Positions 43,805-53,090 are shown, counted from the first letter of the stretch. The stretch is DNA of 64,000 nt from Rhodanobacter sp. A1T4 (GCF_014207185.1 NZ_JACHCP010000006.1:1-64000), one strand, 5' to 3'. Notes: generated by a model from the letters alone, not told the origin. A program made the numbers and translations.

Positions 43805-43929
43805 AGGTAAGCGACAATACCACTGTGACCGCGCCGGATTGCAGCGGTTCTGCTGCCGTGCGTGCTTGAGCCAGGCACCGTCTGTCCCCAATTCATGGAC
43901 TATCGTCAACTTAAGTTCGGAGTGCTGTC

Positions 43930-44193
43930 ATGTCCAAGATCGAGGTCTATTCCACCGCCGTTTGCCCGTACTGCGTGTCTGCCAAGAATCTGCTCAAGGC
44001 AAAGGGGCTGGAGTGGACCGAAGTGCGCATCGATACCGATCCGGCGCAGCGTGATGCGATGCTGACGCGCAGCGGCGGTCGCCGCACGGTGCCGCAGATT
44101 TTCGTCAATGATCAGCATGTGGGCGGATTCGACGATCTGGTCGCTGCCGATCGCAGCGGCAAACTGACTCAGCTGTTGGAGTTGTCGGCATGA
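43930..44193 (+). CDS. grxC: Glutaredoxin 3
   Basis: GrxC is a glutathione-dependent dithiol oxidoreductase. At 87 residues it is the normal size and has the active site C12-P-Y-C15, the cis-Pro segment RRTVPQIF and the glutathione-binding GGFDDL. The start is ATG 43930. It overlaps the next gene by four bases (ATGA), so the two are expressed together. Confidence 0.95.
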   Translation: MSKIEVYSTAVCPYCVSAKNLLKAKGLEWTEVRIDTDPAQRDAMLTRSGGRRTVPQIFVNDQHVGGFDDLVAADRSGKLTQLLELSA

Positions 44194-44576
44194 GCGACAG
44201 CCTCACCGAGTTCACCGAATTCCGTCAGCGCATGAACGACCGCATCCTCGCTGAGGATAATCAGGTGGTGCGGCGGTTTTTCGCGCTCGACACGCAGACC
44301 TACAAGGCCGGCGCACTGGATGTGAAGACCAAGGAAATGCTCGGTCTGGTGGCATCGATGGTGCTTCGCTGTGACGACTGCATCAGCTACCACATCGCCC
44401 AGTGCAAGGAAGCTGGCGTGCAGCGCGACGAGTTTTTCGAAGTGTTCAGCGTGGGCCTGGTGGTGGGCGGCTCGATCGTGATTCCGCATCTGCGCCGCGC
44501 GGTGGATTTGCTGGACAAGCTTGAGGCAGGTGCTGCCAGTGATGCGACTGGTTGCGCGGATCACGCCGCCAAGTAA
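44190..44576 (+). CDS. Carboxymuconolactone decarboxylase/AhpD-like protein
   Basis: The 128-residue product has the CMD-family core with a redox CxxC: VLRCDDCISYHIAQCKEAG, followed by ValGly-rich helices (GLVVGGSIVIPHLRRAV). AhpD-like members use this CxxC with the downstream His as peroxidase-linked thiol enzymes. Overlap with grxC supports a redox function. The C-terminal 20 residues are a loose tail. The 275-base gap after it holds no gene that I can see. Confidence 0.85.
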   Translation: MSDSLTEFTEFRQRMNDRILAEDNQVVRRFFALDTQTYKAGALDVKTKEMLGLVASMVLRCDDCISYHIAQCKEAGVQRDEFFEVFSVGLVVGGSIVIPHLRRAVDLLDKLEAGAASDATGCADHAAK

Positions 44577-44851
44577 TCAATGTGGGAAGGTCGTTGACCG
44601 CGACGGTTTCAGGCACGCCCGATGAAGCGAAATCACCGGAGAATTCCCGCATTCTCGGGTATCCATGCTCGCCGCATGGTTGACCCGTGCAGCTTTCCGC
44701 AACGCTGCGTGCAAGTATTTTCAGCGCCCAGCTGCCCCCTTGCACTGGCCGCATCGCACCACATCGGCGATAATTGATCGGTTTTCAGCGCGCGCCCCCG
44801 TTCTTCCTCCACCTGCGTGCGCTGCTCGATTCCCCGTTCAAGGAGTTTCCC

Positions 44852-45865
44852 ATGAGCAAGACGATTGCTGTGATCGCCGGTGATGGCATTGGCCCGGAGA
44901 TCATGACAGCCACGCTGCGTGTGCTCGATGCGCTCGACTGCGATCTGACTTACGACTTTGTCGATGCCGGCATGGTTGCGCTGGAAAAGCACGGTGACCT
45001 GCTGCCCGCGTCCACGCTGGAGGTTATCGGCAAGCACAAAGTGGCGTTGAAGGGCCCGCTGACTACGCCGATCGGTGGTGGTTTCACCTCGGTCAACGTG
45101 ACCCTGCGCCGGCATTTCGACCTGTACGCCAATGTGCGTCCGGCGATCAGCTTTCCCGGTACCAAGTCGCGCTACGAGAATATCGACATCATTACGGTGC
45201 GCGAAAACACCGAAGGAGCCTATCTCGCCGAAGGCCAGACGTTGTCCGAGGATGGCGAGATCGCCCAGTCGATCATCCGCAACACCCGCAAGGGCAGCAC
45301 ACGGATCGTGCGTTATGCGTTCGAGATGGCCGTGCGCAAGGGTCGCAAGAAGATCACCGCCGTGCACAAGGCGAACATCCTCAAGACCAGCACCGGGCTG
45401 TTCCTCAACGTGGCACGCGAAATCGCCAAGGAATACCCGCAGATCGAGTTCAACGAGATGATCGTGGACAACACCTGCATGCAGCTGGTGATGAACCCGC
45501 ACCAGTTCGATGTCATCGTGACCACCAACCTGTTCGGCGACATCCTCTCGGACCTGTGTGCAGGTCTGGTTGGCGGTCTGGGTCTGGCGCCTGGCGACAA
45601 CATCGGTACCAACGCGGCGATCTTCGAAGCTGTGCACGGCTCGGCACCGGATATCGCCGGTCGCGGTATCGCCAATCCCTGTGCATTGCTGCTCGCCGCG
45701 GCCGACATGCTCGATTACTTCGACATGGTGGCCAAGGGCAATCAGCTGCGTGCGGCGATCCGCGCCGCGGTGGAACACGATCGCGAGCAGATCACACCGG
45801 ATCTGGGCGGCAAGGGCAGTACAGATACGTTCGCCGACGCGATCGTCAAGCGCATCAAGGCCTGA
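44852..45865 (+). CDS. NAD-dependent isocitrate dehydrogenase-type enzyme
   Basis: A 337-residue member of the isocitrate/isopropylmalate dehydrogenase family, starting at ATG 44852 after AAGGAG. It has IAVIAGDGIGPEIM, the substrate loop RPAISFPGTKSRYENIDIIT, VRENTEGAY, the catalytic region VHKANILKTSTG and the signature NLFGDILSDLCAGLVGGLG. Size and the TVRENTEGAYLAEGQ region favour an NAD-type monomeric-length isocitrate dehydrogenase over LeuB; homoisocitrate dehydrogenase cannot be excluded. It would make 2-oxoglutarate in the TCA cycle. Confidence 0.88.
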   Translation: MSKTIAVIAGDGIGPEIMTATLRVLDALDCDLTYDFVDAGMVALEKHGDLLPASTLEVIGKHKVALKGPLTTPIGGGFTSVNVTLRRHFDLYANVRPAISFPGTKSRYENIDIITVRENTEGAYLAEGQTLSEDGEIAQSIIRNTRKGSTRIVRYAFEMAVRKGRKKITAVHKANILKTSTGLFLNVAREIAKEYPQIEFNEMIVDNTCMQLVMNPHQFDVIVTTNLFGDILSDLCAGLVGGLGLAPGDNIGTNAAIFEAVHGSAPDIAGRGIANPCALLLAAADMLDYFDMVAKGNQLRAAIRAAVEHDREQITPDLGGKGSTDTFADAIVKRIKA

Positions 45866-45895
45866 TTCACCCGTTCACGTTTGGCCGTCCAAAAT

Positions 45896-45923
45896 AAAAG
45901 CCGCGGCTGGTTCCGCGGCTTTT
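45896..45923 (+). terminator. Rho-independent terminator after isocitrate dehydrogenase
   Basis: AAAAGCCGCGG (45896-45906) pairs with CCGCGGCTTTT (45913-45923) around a 6-base loop and is followed by more T. It also has an A-run on the other side and can serve the convergent LpxO-like gene. Confidence 0.85.
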
Positions 45924-45955
45924 TTATTGCCCGTGCGATTGGCTGGCGGAAATTT

Positions 45956-46915
45956 TCAGCGGAAAATTGGCCATGGCGCCAGAAAGATCAGCCAGATCAT
46001 CACCAAGATGCCAGCGTATTTGAGGCCCTTGTAAACCTTCTTGTGTCGGCTCTTGAATCGACTCTTGAACGAGTTCGATGAATCGCCTTTGCGCTTGCTG
46101 AAAGCAAACAGGCGATTGATGAAGCCGGTTTTCTCGGTGTCGGTATCGGAATTGGGTGAGGCGGTGATGCTGCCCATGAAAACGCCAACGCGATGGTTAA
46201 TTGCGTTCATCCAGCGCGTGCGCAGCGGTCGTTCCACATCGGCGAACAGGATCACCCGAGTCTCGTCGGTACCGTTTTCGGCCCAATGCACGTAGGTTTC
46301 GTCGAACACCACATCCTTGCCATCGCCCCATGCATGCTCGTGGCCATCGACGAAGATGCGGCAGGCGGGCGAATTGGGTGTGATCAGCCCCAGGTGGTAG
46401 CGCAGCGATCCGGCGAACGGGTCGCGATGCGGATTGAGTTTTGCACCGGGGGGCAGCAGTGCAAACATCGCGGCTTTTACGCTCGGAATCGACTTCAGCA
46501 GCGCGACGGTGTTGGGGCAGAGCGTCTCGGCCGAGGCCAGCGGCTCGCCGTACCACTTCAGATAAAACCGTTTCCAGCCTTGTTTGAAAAAACTGTTAAA
46601 GCTTGCGTCATCGTTCTTCGCCGCGGCGCGGATATAGCCTTCGTCGAACAGATGCATGGCCTCGTCGCGTATAACCCGCCAGTTCGCCTGCAGCAGATCG
46701 AGTTGCGGAAAGCCACGACGGTCGAGAATCGGTCGTGCTGGCACCGCCGAGAACGCGTACATCAGCAGGTTGTATGGCGCAAAGATTGCCGAGTGATCGA
46801 CCAGCTGACGATCGAATCGCAGCCGCACGCGTCCGCGTAGGTGCACCAGCAATACGCACAATGCGAATGCCAGCAGCAGGTACAGCACAATCAAGCGGAG
46901 CGTGAAGAAATCCAT
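45956..46915 (-). CDS. LpxO-like aspartyl/asparaginyl beta-hydroxylase-family enzyme
   Basis: LpxO-type enzymes are Fe(II)/2-oxoglutarate dioxygenases that 2-hydroxylate lipid A acyl chains. The 319-residue protein from ATG 46915 has an N-terminal membrane helix (about 5-25), the iron-binding motif in LNPHRDPFAGSLRYHLGL, and downstream DETYVHWAENGTDETRVILF with the second His. A C-terminal hydrophobic segment (GILVMIWLIFLAPWP) is present. It resembles LpxO in size and topology. Substrate assignment is an inference. Confidence 0.85.
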   Translation of the reverse strand: MDFFTLRLIVLYLLLAFALCVLLVHLRGRVRLRFDRQLVDHSAIFAPYNLLMYAFSAVPARPILDRRGFPQLDLLQANWRVIRDEAMHLFDEGYIRAAAKNDDASFNSFFKQGWKRFYLKWYGEPLASAETLCPNTVALLKSIPSVKAAMFALLPPGAKLNPHRDPFAGSLRYHLGLITPNSPACRIFVDGHEHAWGDGKDVVFDETYVHWAENGTDETRVILFADVERPLRTRWMNAINHRVGVFMGSITASPNSDTDTEKTGFINRLFAFSKRKGDSSNSFKSRFKSRHKKVYKGLKYAGILVMIWLIFLAPWPIFR

Positions 46916-47180
46916 GTTGTCCAGCAAGTTCGGGTTGCGTTGGGCCTGTATCTGCGGGATGCAGGCGAGTAGAAGGCGATCCAGGTACGCCTTCTGTCCT
47001 GTCTTATGATACTCCGCATGGTTATCTGCGCTTGTCCGCGCGGCAAGCCGGCATGGTGGTAGACGAACGATGGATGCCGATCGAACTACCTGACGCAGGC
47101 AAGGTTGGAAGCCGTTGGCCTGATGCCAGACATTCGAATTTACGATGAGAATGTCGGTATGGACGAGCCCCCAGCGATGC

Positions 47181-47684
47181 CTAGTGGCGCTGTTTGTGCA
47201 TCAACACAGTGGTGAAATCGCTGTTCCACTCGGTATCCGGGTACCGGTCGATTTCCTGGTAGCCGTGCTTGCGGTAGAAAGCCAGACTCTGCGTGTTGAA
47301 GGTATCCGTCTCCAGCCTGAACAGGCGGACGCTCGCCGCGGCCATCTGCTGCTCGGCCAGCTCAAGCAGCCTCGAACCGATGCCCATGCCCTGATGGGTT
47401 CGGCTCACATGCAGCGCTTCGATAAAATCGTCCCGCCAATGCACCATGCCACATACTTGCTGGTCTCTGGCGGCAATCCAGAACTGCTCCCAGGCTTCGT
47501 TCACATACTGACCAAGGTGATCTTCGCGCTCGAAAGCCTCTGCGGCTTCGACGCTGAGTTGCGGCAACCATGTGCCGCGATAGGTGTCGATCAGCAGCGC
47601 GCGCAGCGCCACGCAATCTTCAATGCGCGCACGGCGGATTTCAAGTTCGTGCGATGAATGCCCTGGGAGAGAGTTGTGCTGCAT
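47181..47684 (-). CDS. GNAT-family N-acetyltransferase
   Basis: The 167-residue product from ATG 47684 is a single GNAT domain: LEIRRARIEDCVALRALLID at the start, VSRTHQGMGIGSRLLELAE as the acetyl-CoA-binding motif A (Q/R-x-x-G-x-G/A) and the C-terminal FRLETDTFNTQSLAFYRKHG. The acceptor is unknown. It stands alone, with gaps of about 265 bases downstream and 505 bases upstream. Confidence 0.87.
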   Translation of the reverse strand: MQHNSLPGHSSHELEIRRARIEDCVALRALLIDTYRGTWLPQLSVEAAEAFEREDHLGQYVNEAWEQFWIAARDQQVCGMVHWRDDFIEALHVSRTHQGMGIGSRLLELAEQQMAAASVRLFRLETDTFNTQSLAFYRKHGYQEIDRYPDTEWNSDFTTVLMHKQRH

Positions 47685-47933
47685 CAGCAAGCAGGCCGGC
47701 TAAGGTTAAGCACATCAGTGTGCAAGTACAGGTGCCGGGTCGCCACTGGGTCGCTAGCCGTGCTTCAGGGCTCGTTACACATACAGCACTGCCACTCCGA
47801 TGCAGTGCTTCGGCCTCGGAAAGGTTGGGCGGTAAGCACGTCGGCCAGCGGAATCAGTGAAGCATCACGCTTGTCGCGTCAGCAGCCAGCAGACAGGCAC
47901 TGGTGGATGAGACGACATCGACTGGTCAGGAGG

Positions 47934-47955
47934 ATTTCTTGAACCGGCAAGAAAT
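47934..47955. repeat. Short inverted repeat
   Basis: ATTTCTTG (47934-47941) and CAAGAAAT (47948-47955) pair around AACCGG. No T-run follows. It is one of three hairpins in the 505-base gap 47685-48189, which has no convincing gene. Confidence 0.4.
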
Positions 47956-48013
47956 GCTGGCAACGAACAACAGTATCCCGAGGATATGCGCGAAGCTTTG
48001 CCCGACGGCATAA

Positions 48014-48053
48014 CCGGTTGTGTAAGCAGCAGTTCCGCTGTTTACACAACCGG
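48014..48053. repeat. Strong 40-base hairpin in the GNAT-PhoH gap
   Basis: CCGGTTGTGTAA (48014-48025) pairs perfectly with TTACACAACCGG (48042-48053). The stem continues through one G-T pair and CAGC/GCTG, giving 17 pairs and a 6-base loop AGTTCC. A further perfect palindrome, AGCAAGC-T-GCTTGCT, lies at 48087-48101. No poly-T follows on either side. It could be a terminator without a tail, a repeat element, or the stem of a small RNA. Confidence 0.55.
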
Positions 48054-48189
48054 GATGCAACTGGACCAAGCGATCAATCGAGAACGAGCAAGCTGCTTGC
48101 TACGATAGCGACGACGCCAAATATCTTGTTGCACAAGATTTCCCTTTTCTTGGGATGGACCCTCGCCACCGATCCGGAAATCAAGCCGG

Positions 48190-49569
48190 TTAGAGCGCCT
48201 CCGCCGCAAAGTCCGCCAGTCGCGAGCGTTCGCCGCGACGCAGGGTGATGTGCGCCGAATGCTCCCACTGCTTGAAGCGATCGACCGCATAAGTGAGGCC
48301 GGAGGTGGTTTCGGTGAGATAAGGCGTGTCGATTTGCTCGACGTTGCCAAGACAGACGATCTTGGTGCCGGGACCTGCGCGGGTGATCAGCGTTTTCATT
48401 TGCTTTGGCGTGAGGTTCTGCGCTTCGTCGATGATCAGATATCGCGACAGAAACGTTCGGCCGCGCATAAAGTTCAACGAGCGGATCTTGATGCGTGAGG
48501 CGAGCAGGTCGTTGGTCGCCTGACGGCCCCAGCTACCACCGTCTTCGGGGTTGGCGAGCACTTCGAGGTTGTCGGTGAGCGCGCCCATCCATGGCGTCAT
48601 CTTTTCTTCCTCGGTGCCGGGCAGGAAGCCGATGTCCTCGCCGACCGAGACTGTGGCGCGAGTCATGATGATCTCGCGGTAACGCTGCTGATCCATCACT
48701 TGCGCCAAGCCGGCGGCCAGCGCCAGCAGGGTTTTGCCGGTGCCGGCGTTGCCGAGCAAGGTGACGAAATCGACGTCCGGATCCATCAACGCGTTGAGCG
48801 CAAAATTCTGCTCGCGGTTGCGCGCGCCGATACCCCACACGTGATGATTGGCGTGCGAGTGGTCATCGAGCAACACTAGCGTGGCGTTGACATCGTCCAG
48901 GTGCAGCACACGCAGTTCGACCTCGTTCTCGCCAGGCAGGAACAGGCATTGGTTGGGGTACCAGTCTTCGTCATCATGGCGATCGACCTTGTAGAAGGTG
49001 CGGCCGCGCTCGGTCCACGATTTCACCTCGGGATGCCGATTCCAGAAATCCTCCGACAGTTCGGCTGCGCCGGTGTAGAGCAGCGAAAAATCGTCCAGCG
49101 CGCGATCGTTCTCGTAGTCCTCGGCGACCACGCCTTCGATGCTGGCCTTGATCCGGAGATTGATGTCCTTGGTGACAAGGATGACGTCGCGATCCGCATG
49201 CTGATCGCGCAAGTCCATCACCGAAGCGAGGATCTGGTTGTCCGCCTTGCCGCGATTGGCGCTGATGCGCTGCTCGAAGTACAGCCGGCCTACCGCGTTG
49301 TCGCGCTTGAGGTTGATGCCCTGCGGGTTGGAAAGCTCCAGCCCTTCGCTCAGGTTGTGGTTTTTGCCACGTTCGATCAGCTCGTTGAGAAAGCGGCTGA
49401 CCTGACGGCCGTTGCGCGAAACTTCCGAGGCGCCTTTCTTTTTTTCGTCCAGCTCCTCCAGCACGGTCATCGGGATAAAGACGTCGTGCTCCGCAAAACG
49501 GAACAGCGAGGTCGGGTCATGCAGCAGGACGTTGGTGTCGAGAGCGTAGATGCGCTTGCTTCCGGTCAT
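48190..49569 (-). CDS. PIN domain plus PhoH-type ATPase
   Basis: A YlaK/PhoH2-like fusion: an N-terminal PIN ribonuclease domain (YALDTNVLLHDPTSLFRF from about residue 7, with acidic residues at D9 and later LVTKDINLR) and a C-terminal PhoH helicase-like ATPase with GNAGTGKTLLALAAG (Walker A) and LIIDEAQNLTPKQMKTLITR. PhoH2 proteins unwind and cut RNA. The product is 459 residues from ATG 49569; GTG 49602 would add 11. It is a stand-alone gene. Confidence 0.92.
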   Translation of the reverse strand: MTGSKRIYALDTNVLLHDPTSLFRFAEHDVFIPMTVLEELDEKKKGASEVSRNGRQVSRFLNELIERGKNHNLSEGLELSNPQGINLKRDNAVGRLYFEQRISANRGKADNQILASVMDLRDQHADRDVILVTKDINLRIKASIEGVVAEDYENDRALDDFSLLYTGAAELSEDFWNRHPEVKSWTERGRTFYKVDRHDDEDWYPNQCLFLPGENEVELRVLHLDDVNATLVLLDDHSHANHHVWGIGARNREQNFALNALMDPDVDFVTLLGNAGTGKTLLALAAGLAQVMDQQRYREIIMTRATVSVGEDIGFLPGTEEEKMTPWMGALTDNLEVLANPEDGGSWGRQATNDLLASRIKIRSLNFMRGRTFLSRYLIIDEAQNLTPKQMKTLITRAGPGTKIVCLGNVEQIDTPYLTETTSGLTYAVDRFKQWEHSAHITLRRGERSRLADFAAEAL

Positions 49570-49699
49570 GCGGAAGAGTCCTCGCTGGTGGGTGGGTGAC
49601 ACAAAGATGGCGTGCAGTTTGCCGTCATCGGATGATCACGGCGATCAACGTGGCGGCGTTGGCACGTCGTTGCTGTGAAAGCGCGGGATGGCATGAAGT

Positions 49700-50161
49700 T
49701 CACTTGGCAGGAATGGCGTCGAACACGGCTTGCGCGTGACCGGGGACTTTCACGCCGCGCCATTCCTGGTGGAGCCTGCCATCGGGGTCAATCAGAAAGG
49801 TGCTGCGCACGATGCCCATGTGGCGTTTGCCGTACAGCACTTTTTCGTGAATCACGTCGAACGCCCGGCACCAGGCCTCGTCGCCATCGGAAACCAGCGG
49901 AAACGGCAGCTCCTGTTTTGCGACGAAGTTTGCATGGGATTTCAGTGAATCGCGTGACACACCGATGATCTCGGCATTTCGCTTGCGAAATTTTGCATAC
50001 AGTTCGCGAAAGTCCTTCGCTTCAGTGGTACAGCCGGGCGTGCTGTCCTTGGGATAAAAATACACCACCACCCACTGACCTTTGAGGCTGGCGAGCTTCA
50101 GCTCGCTGCCGTCGCTGATCTGCCCTTTCAGTGGGGGAAGGTTCTTGCCGAGCTCGGGCAT
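49700..50161 (-). CDS. bcp: Thioredoxin-dependent peroxiredoxin Bcp
   Basis: Bcp reduces hydroperoxides with thioredoxin. From ATG 50161, behind CCGGAG, it has 153 residues, the usual size; a longer frame to 50233 is rejected. The peroxidatic Cys is C44 in FYPKDSTPGCTTEAKDF. The Cys five residues later seen in E. coli Bcp is absent (A at that place), so resolution must use another Cys or a 1-Cys mechanism. It is followed upstream by a 283-base gap to the gcvR-like gene, in which I see nothing firm. Confidence 0.92.
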   Translation of the reverse strand: MPELGKNLPPLKGQISDGSELKLASLKGQWVVVYFYPKDSTPGCTTEAKDFRELYAKFRKRNAEIIGVSRDSLKSHANFVAKQELPFPLVSDGDEAWCRAFDVIHEKVLYGKRHMGIVRSTFLIDPDGRLHQEWRGVKVPGHAQAVFDAIPAK

Positions 50162-50444
50162 GATGACTCCGGCACGGTGAAGCGTCACCGTGGTCGATGT
50201 GTTTGAGATGGATGAGGTAAGAGACGCGGACAACGATGGGTTGGGGGCGTGCTACAGAGGTTTGATGCTGCGGTGTCGCCGATGCGGCGACTGGCGCGCC
50301 GGTGGCAATCCGTGTGAATCGATGAGCTGGCTGCAATGCAACGTCCCTCTGAAGTCCCGGGTCTAGACTAGCGCGTGCATGGCGGCAGATAACAGCCCTT
50401 GTCAGCCGCCCGTTATCGCGCGATCCTCAAAGGCCCGGTGAAGT

Positions 50445-51017
50445 TCAGAATTTCACCGGATCCATGATTGCATCCAGATTCAGCCCATCGCACAGCTCGA
50501 GGAAATCGTCGCGCAGCGCGGCAATATGGATTTCCGATGGAACACCGATGGTGAACTGGGCCTGGAACATCTCCGCCCCGGTCTGCATGGCCTGATAGCG
50601 CGTCGAATTGAGTTGTTCCACGCTGATGCCGTGCTGGGTGAAAAACTCCACGATGCGCACCACGATACCGGGCCGGTCGGCTGCGACCACTTCCACCAGA
50701 TACGGCAGCAAGTGCGAGCTGTTTTCGCGCGGGCCAGTACGGTAGTGCACCAGTCGCAGGCTTTCGTCGCGGGCCAGCTTGGTTACCGCGGTTTCCAGCT
50801 TGGCCAGCGCATCCCACGCGCCACTGGCGAGCAGCATCAGCGAAATTTCCGTGCCGATGCTGGAAACGCGCGATTCGGAAAGATTGCAGCCGGCATCGGC
50901 AATGCGCTTGGCCAGCGCCAGCAGCGGCGACTTGGTTGACGGCGTGAGAGCCTGAATCAGCAGCTGATTGTCGCTGCTTGAATGCGCGGAAGGGGAAGAG
51001 GCTTTCAAAAAATCCAC
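50445..51017 (-). CDS. gcvR: ACT-domain protein, GcvR-like
   Basis: GcvR-type proteins hold two ACT domains and control the glycine cleavage regulator GcvA. The 190-residue product has ACT 1 at about 18-90 (LLIQALTPSTKSPLLALAKR) and ACT 2 at about 105-180 (LVEVVAADRPGIVVRIVEFF). The start is GTG 51017. It stands divergent to dapA, the usual arrangement in gammaproteobacteria. The gcvA partner is not in this window, so the exact role is inferred. Confidence 0.85.
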   Translation of the reverse strand: MDFLKASSPSAHSSSDNQLLIQALTPSTKSPLLALAKRIADAGCNLSESRVSSIGTEISLMLLASGAWDALAKLETAVTKLARDESLRLVHYRTGPRENSSHLLPYLVEVVAADRPGIVVRIVEFFTQHGISVEQLNSTRYQAMQTGAEMFQAQFTIGVPSEIHIAALRDDFLELCDGLNLDAIMDPVKF

Positions 51018-51132
51018 CTGGTGACGTGATCCCGCGCAGCGCGGTGATGTGAGATTACTCCATCAGGCTTACTTGCTCGCCTTGTGAAGCGGCAAGTAAC
51101 ATGTACGGTCTGCCCTGGAGCGGAATCGATTC

Positions 51133-52029
51133 TTGAACATTCGCGGAAGCATTTGCGCGCTGGTGACCCCGTTCGCCGCCGATGGCGCACTCGATCTGCC
51201 AGCATTCGGTCGAGTGATCGATTACCAGCTGGCCGGCGGCACGCAGGCGCTCGTCGTTGCCGGTTCGACCGGCGAAGCCCACATGCTGGAGCACGACGAG
51301 TTCGATCGCCTGCTGGCCTATGCCGTGGAGCGCGTCGCGAGGCGCGTGCCGGTGATCGCGGGTACGGGCGAAGCGGGTACCGCCAAGACGATCGCGCTGA
51401 CTCGCCGGGCCAAGGCGCTGGGCGTCGATGCTGCGCTGGTGGTGGTACCGTATTACGTGCGCCCGACCCAGGAAGGCTTGCGCCGCCATTATCTCGATGT
51501 CGCCGATCATGGCGAGCTGCCGGTGCTGATGTACAACGTGCCAAGCCGCACCGGTAGCGATTTGCTGCCGGAGACCGTAGCCAGCCTGCGCGAGCATCCT
51601 GCGATCATCGGCATCAAGGAGGCGCGGGGCGATCGGGAACGCATTTCAGCGCTCGCGGAACTTGTGAGCCCGGATTTCGTCTATCTTTCCGGCGACGACG
51701 ATTCGGCCGGTGAAGCGATGCTGGCGGGAGCCGCCGGCACCATCTCGGTCGTGGTCAATCTGGTGCCGCAGGCGTTTCGTGCGCTCTGTGACGCAGCGAT
51801 TGCTGGTGACAAGGCAGGTACGGCACGCTGTCACGCCGCCATCGAGCCGTTGTTGCAAGCACTGAACTGCGCACCAAACCCGATTGCAGTGAAGGCCGGA
51901 TTGCCGGTTTTGGGGCTGGGCTTGGCGGTGCCAAGGTTACCTCTGGTTGAATTGAACGACGGTCCGGATCGCGCCCGATTGCACCAAGCGCTGTCCAGTC
52001 TGGCATCCTTGGCGACTGCGGCCGCTTGA
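51133..52029 (+). CDS. dapA: 4-hydroxy-tetrahydrodipicolinate synthase
   Basis: DapA condenses pyruvate with aspartate semialdehyde, the first step to diaminopimelate and lysine. The 298-residue TIM barrel has TPF near residue 12, the GSTGE loop at 44-48, Tyr 134 in MYNVPSRTG and the Schiff-base Lys 162 in IIGIKEARGD. The start is TTG 51133 with GGAGCGG upstream. The order dapA-bamC matches E. coli. Confidence 0.94.
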   Translation: MNIRGSICALVTPFAADGALDLPAFGRVIDYQLAGGTQALVVAGSTGEAHMLEHDEFDRLLAYAVERVARRVPVIAGTGEAGTAKTIALTRRAKALGVDAALVVVPYYVRPTQEGLRRHYLDVADHGELPVLMYNVPSRTGSDLLPETVASLREHPAIIGIKEARGDRERISALAELVSPDFVYLSGDDDSAGEAMLAGAAGTISVVVNLVPQAFRALCDAAIAGDKAGTARCHAAIEPLLQALNCAPNPIAVKAGLPVLGLGLAVPRLPLVELNDGPDRARLHQALSSLASLATAAA

Positions 52030-52063
52030 CGGCTGTCTGAACTTTCTTACGGAATCCGATTAC

Positions 52064-52669
52064 ATGAAGAAAACTCCACTCCTCGTGGCCTTGCCGGTTC
52101 TGGCCCTCAGTGGCCTGCTGCTCTCTGGCTGCGGCATGTTTCGCTCGCATAAAGAGTGGGACACCGCTCAGCAGCAATCGCCGCTGGAGATCCCGCCGCA
52201 GCTGGATCGCCCTACGACCAGTGCAGCGCTGGTGATTCCGCCGCCGGGGGGTAATCAGCCAACGTCCAATGGCGCTACAGCCAGCGTCAATGGTGGTTCG
52301 GCCGGTGCGATCACCGACGGCTTCGTGATGGTCGGCAATGTCGACGATGCCTACAAGGCGGTGGGCGCCCAGTTGGCTGACGGTAGCCTGGGTCAGGTGA
52401 CGGCTCACGACGATGCAGCGCGCACCTATTCGGTCAGCGTGCCCAATGCGGTGATCCAGCAGAAGAAGAAAGGCTTCTTCGGCATGTTCAAGAAGAGCGC
52501 ACCGGCACCTGTCGATGCTGCCGGTGCGACCACGCATCCGGTGCAGATCACCGTCGACAGCAGCGGTACGGAGGCCAGTGAAGTTCGTGCCCAGGGTGAT
52601 GCGCCTGCGGTGATCAAGGTTGTCGATGCACTGAGGACGACGTTGGGCAAGAAGAAGAAAGACAAATAA
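52064..52669 (+). CDS. bamC: Outer-membrane assembly lipoprotein BamC-like
   Basis: BamC is an accessory lipoprotein of the BAM complex. The 201-residue product has a signal peptide with lipobox LLSGC (Cys about residue 24), then a proline-rich unstructured segment (LEIPPQLDRPTTSAALVIPP) like the BamD-binding lasso, and one helix-grip domain (ITDGFVMVGNVDDAYKAVGA onward). E. coli BamC is about 344 residues with two such domains, so this is a single-domain form, common in Xanthomonadales. It follows dapA, as elsewhere. Confidence 0.85.
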   Translation: MKKTPLLVALPVLALSGLLLSGCGMFRSHKEWDTAQQQSPLEIPPQLDRPTTSAALVIPPPGGNQPTSNGATASVNGGSAGAITDGFVMVGNVDDAYKAVGAQLADGSLGQVTAHDDAARTYSVSVPNAVIQQKKKGFFGMFKKSAPAPVDAAGATTHPVQITVDSSGTEASEVRAQGDAPAVIKVVDALRTTLGKKKKDK

Positions 52670-52680
52670 CGCTGGTCTTT

Positions 52681-52746
52681 ACCCTGCATGGCCAAGATGC
52701 ATGCAGGGTTGCCCAAAAAGAACGCCGCCCTCAAGGCGGCGTTCTT
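52681..52746. terminator. Double hairpin between bamC and fdxA
   Basis: Hairpin 1 pairs ACCCTGCATG (52681-52690) with CATGCAGGGT (52700-52709). Hairpin 2 pairs AAGAACGCCGCC (52718-52729) with GGCGGCGTTCTT (52735-52746) around CTCAA. The second is GC-rich with A/T ends and can end both convergent genes. Confidence 0.75.
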
Positions 52747-52766
52747 GCATTCGGGGTTCGGAGAAA

Positions 52767-53090
52767 TCAGCGCTGCAGCAGGTCGAGTTTGCCGGGCTTG
52801 TTTTCCCAGTCTTTCGCGTCTGCAAGGGCATCCTTGCGCTCGGTGATCACCGGCCAACCCTTGGCAAGCTCGGCATTGAGCGCAACAAACGATTCCTGCC
52901 CGGCGGGTACGTCATCTTCCGGATAGATCGCGTTGATCGGGCACTCGGGTTCGCACAGCGTGCAGTCGATGCACTCGTCCGGATCGATGACCAGAAAATT
53001 GGGACCTTCATGGAAGGCGTCGACCGGGCAGACTTCGACGCAATCGGTATATTTGCACTTGATGCAGTTGTCGATGACGACGAAAGTCAT
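52767..53090 (-). CDS. fdxA: Seven-iron ferredoxin FdxA
   Basis: A 107-residue ferredoxin with a [3Fe-4S] and a [4Fe-4S] cluster. Cluster residues are in [18 protein letters not shown] and [16 protein letters not shown], the Azotobacter FdI-type pattern, with the conserved C-terminal extension ([20 protein letters not shown]). It stands next to tRNA-Glu and convergent to bamC. Confidence 0.95.
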   Translation of the reverse strand: MTFVVIDNCIKCKYTDCVEVCPVDAFHEGPNFLVIDPDECIDCTLCEPECPINAIYPEDDVPAGQESFVALNAELAKGWPVITERKDALADAKDWENKPGKLDLLQR

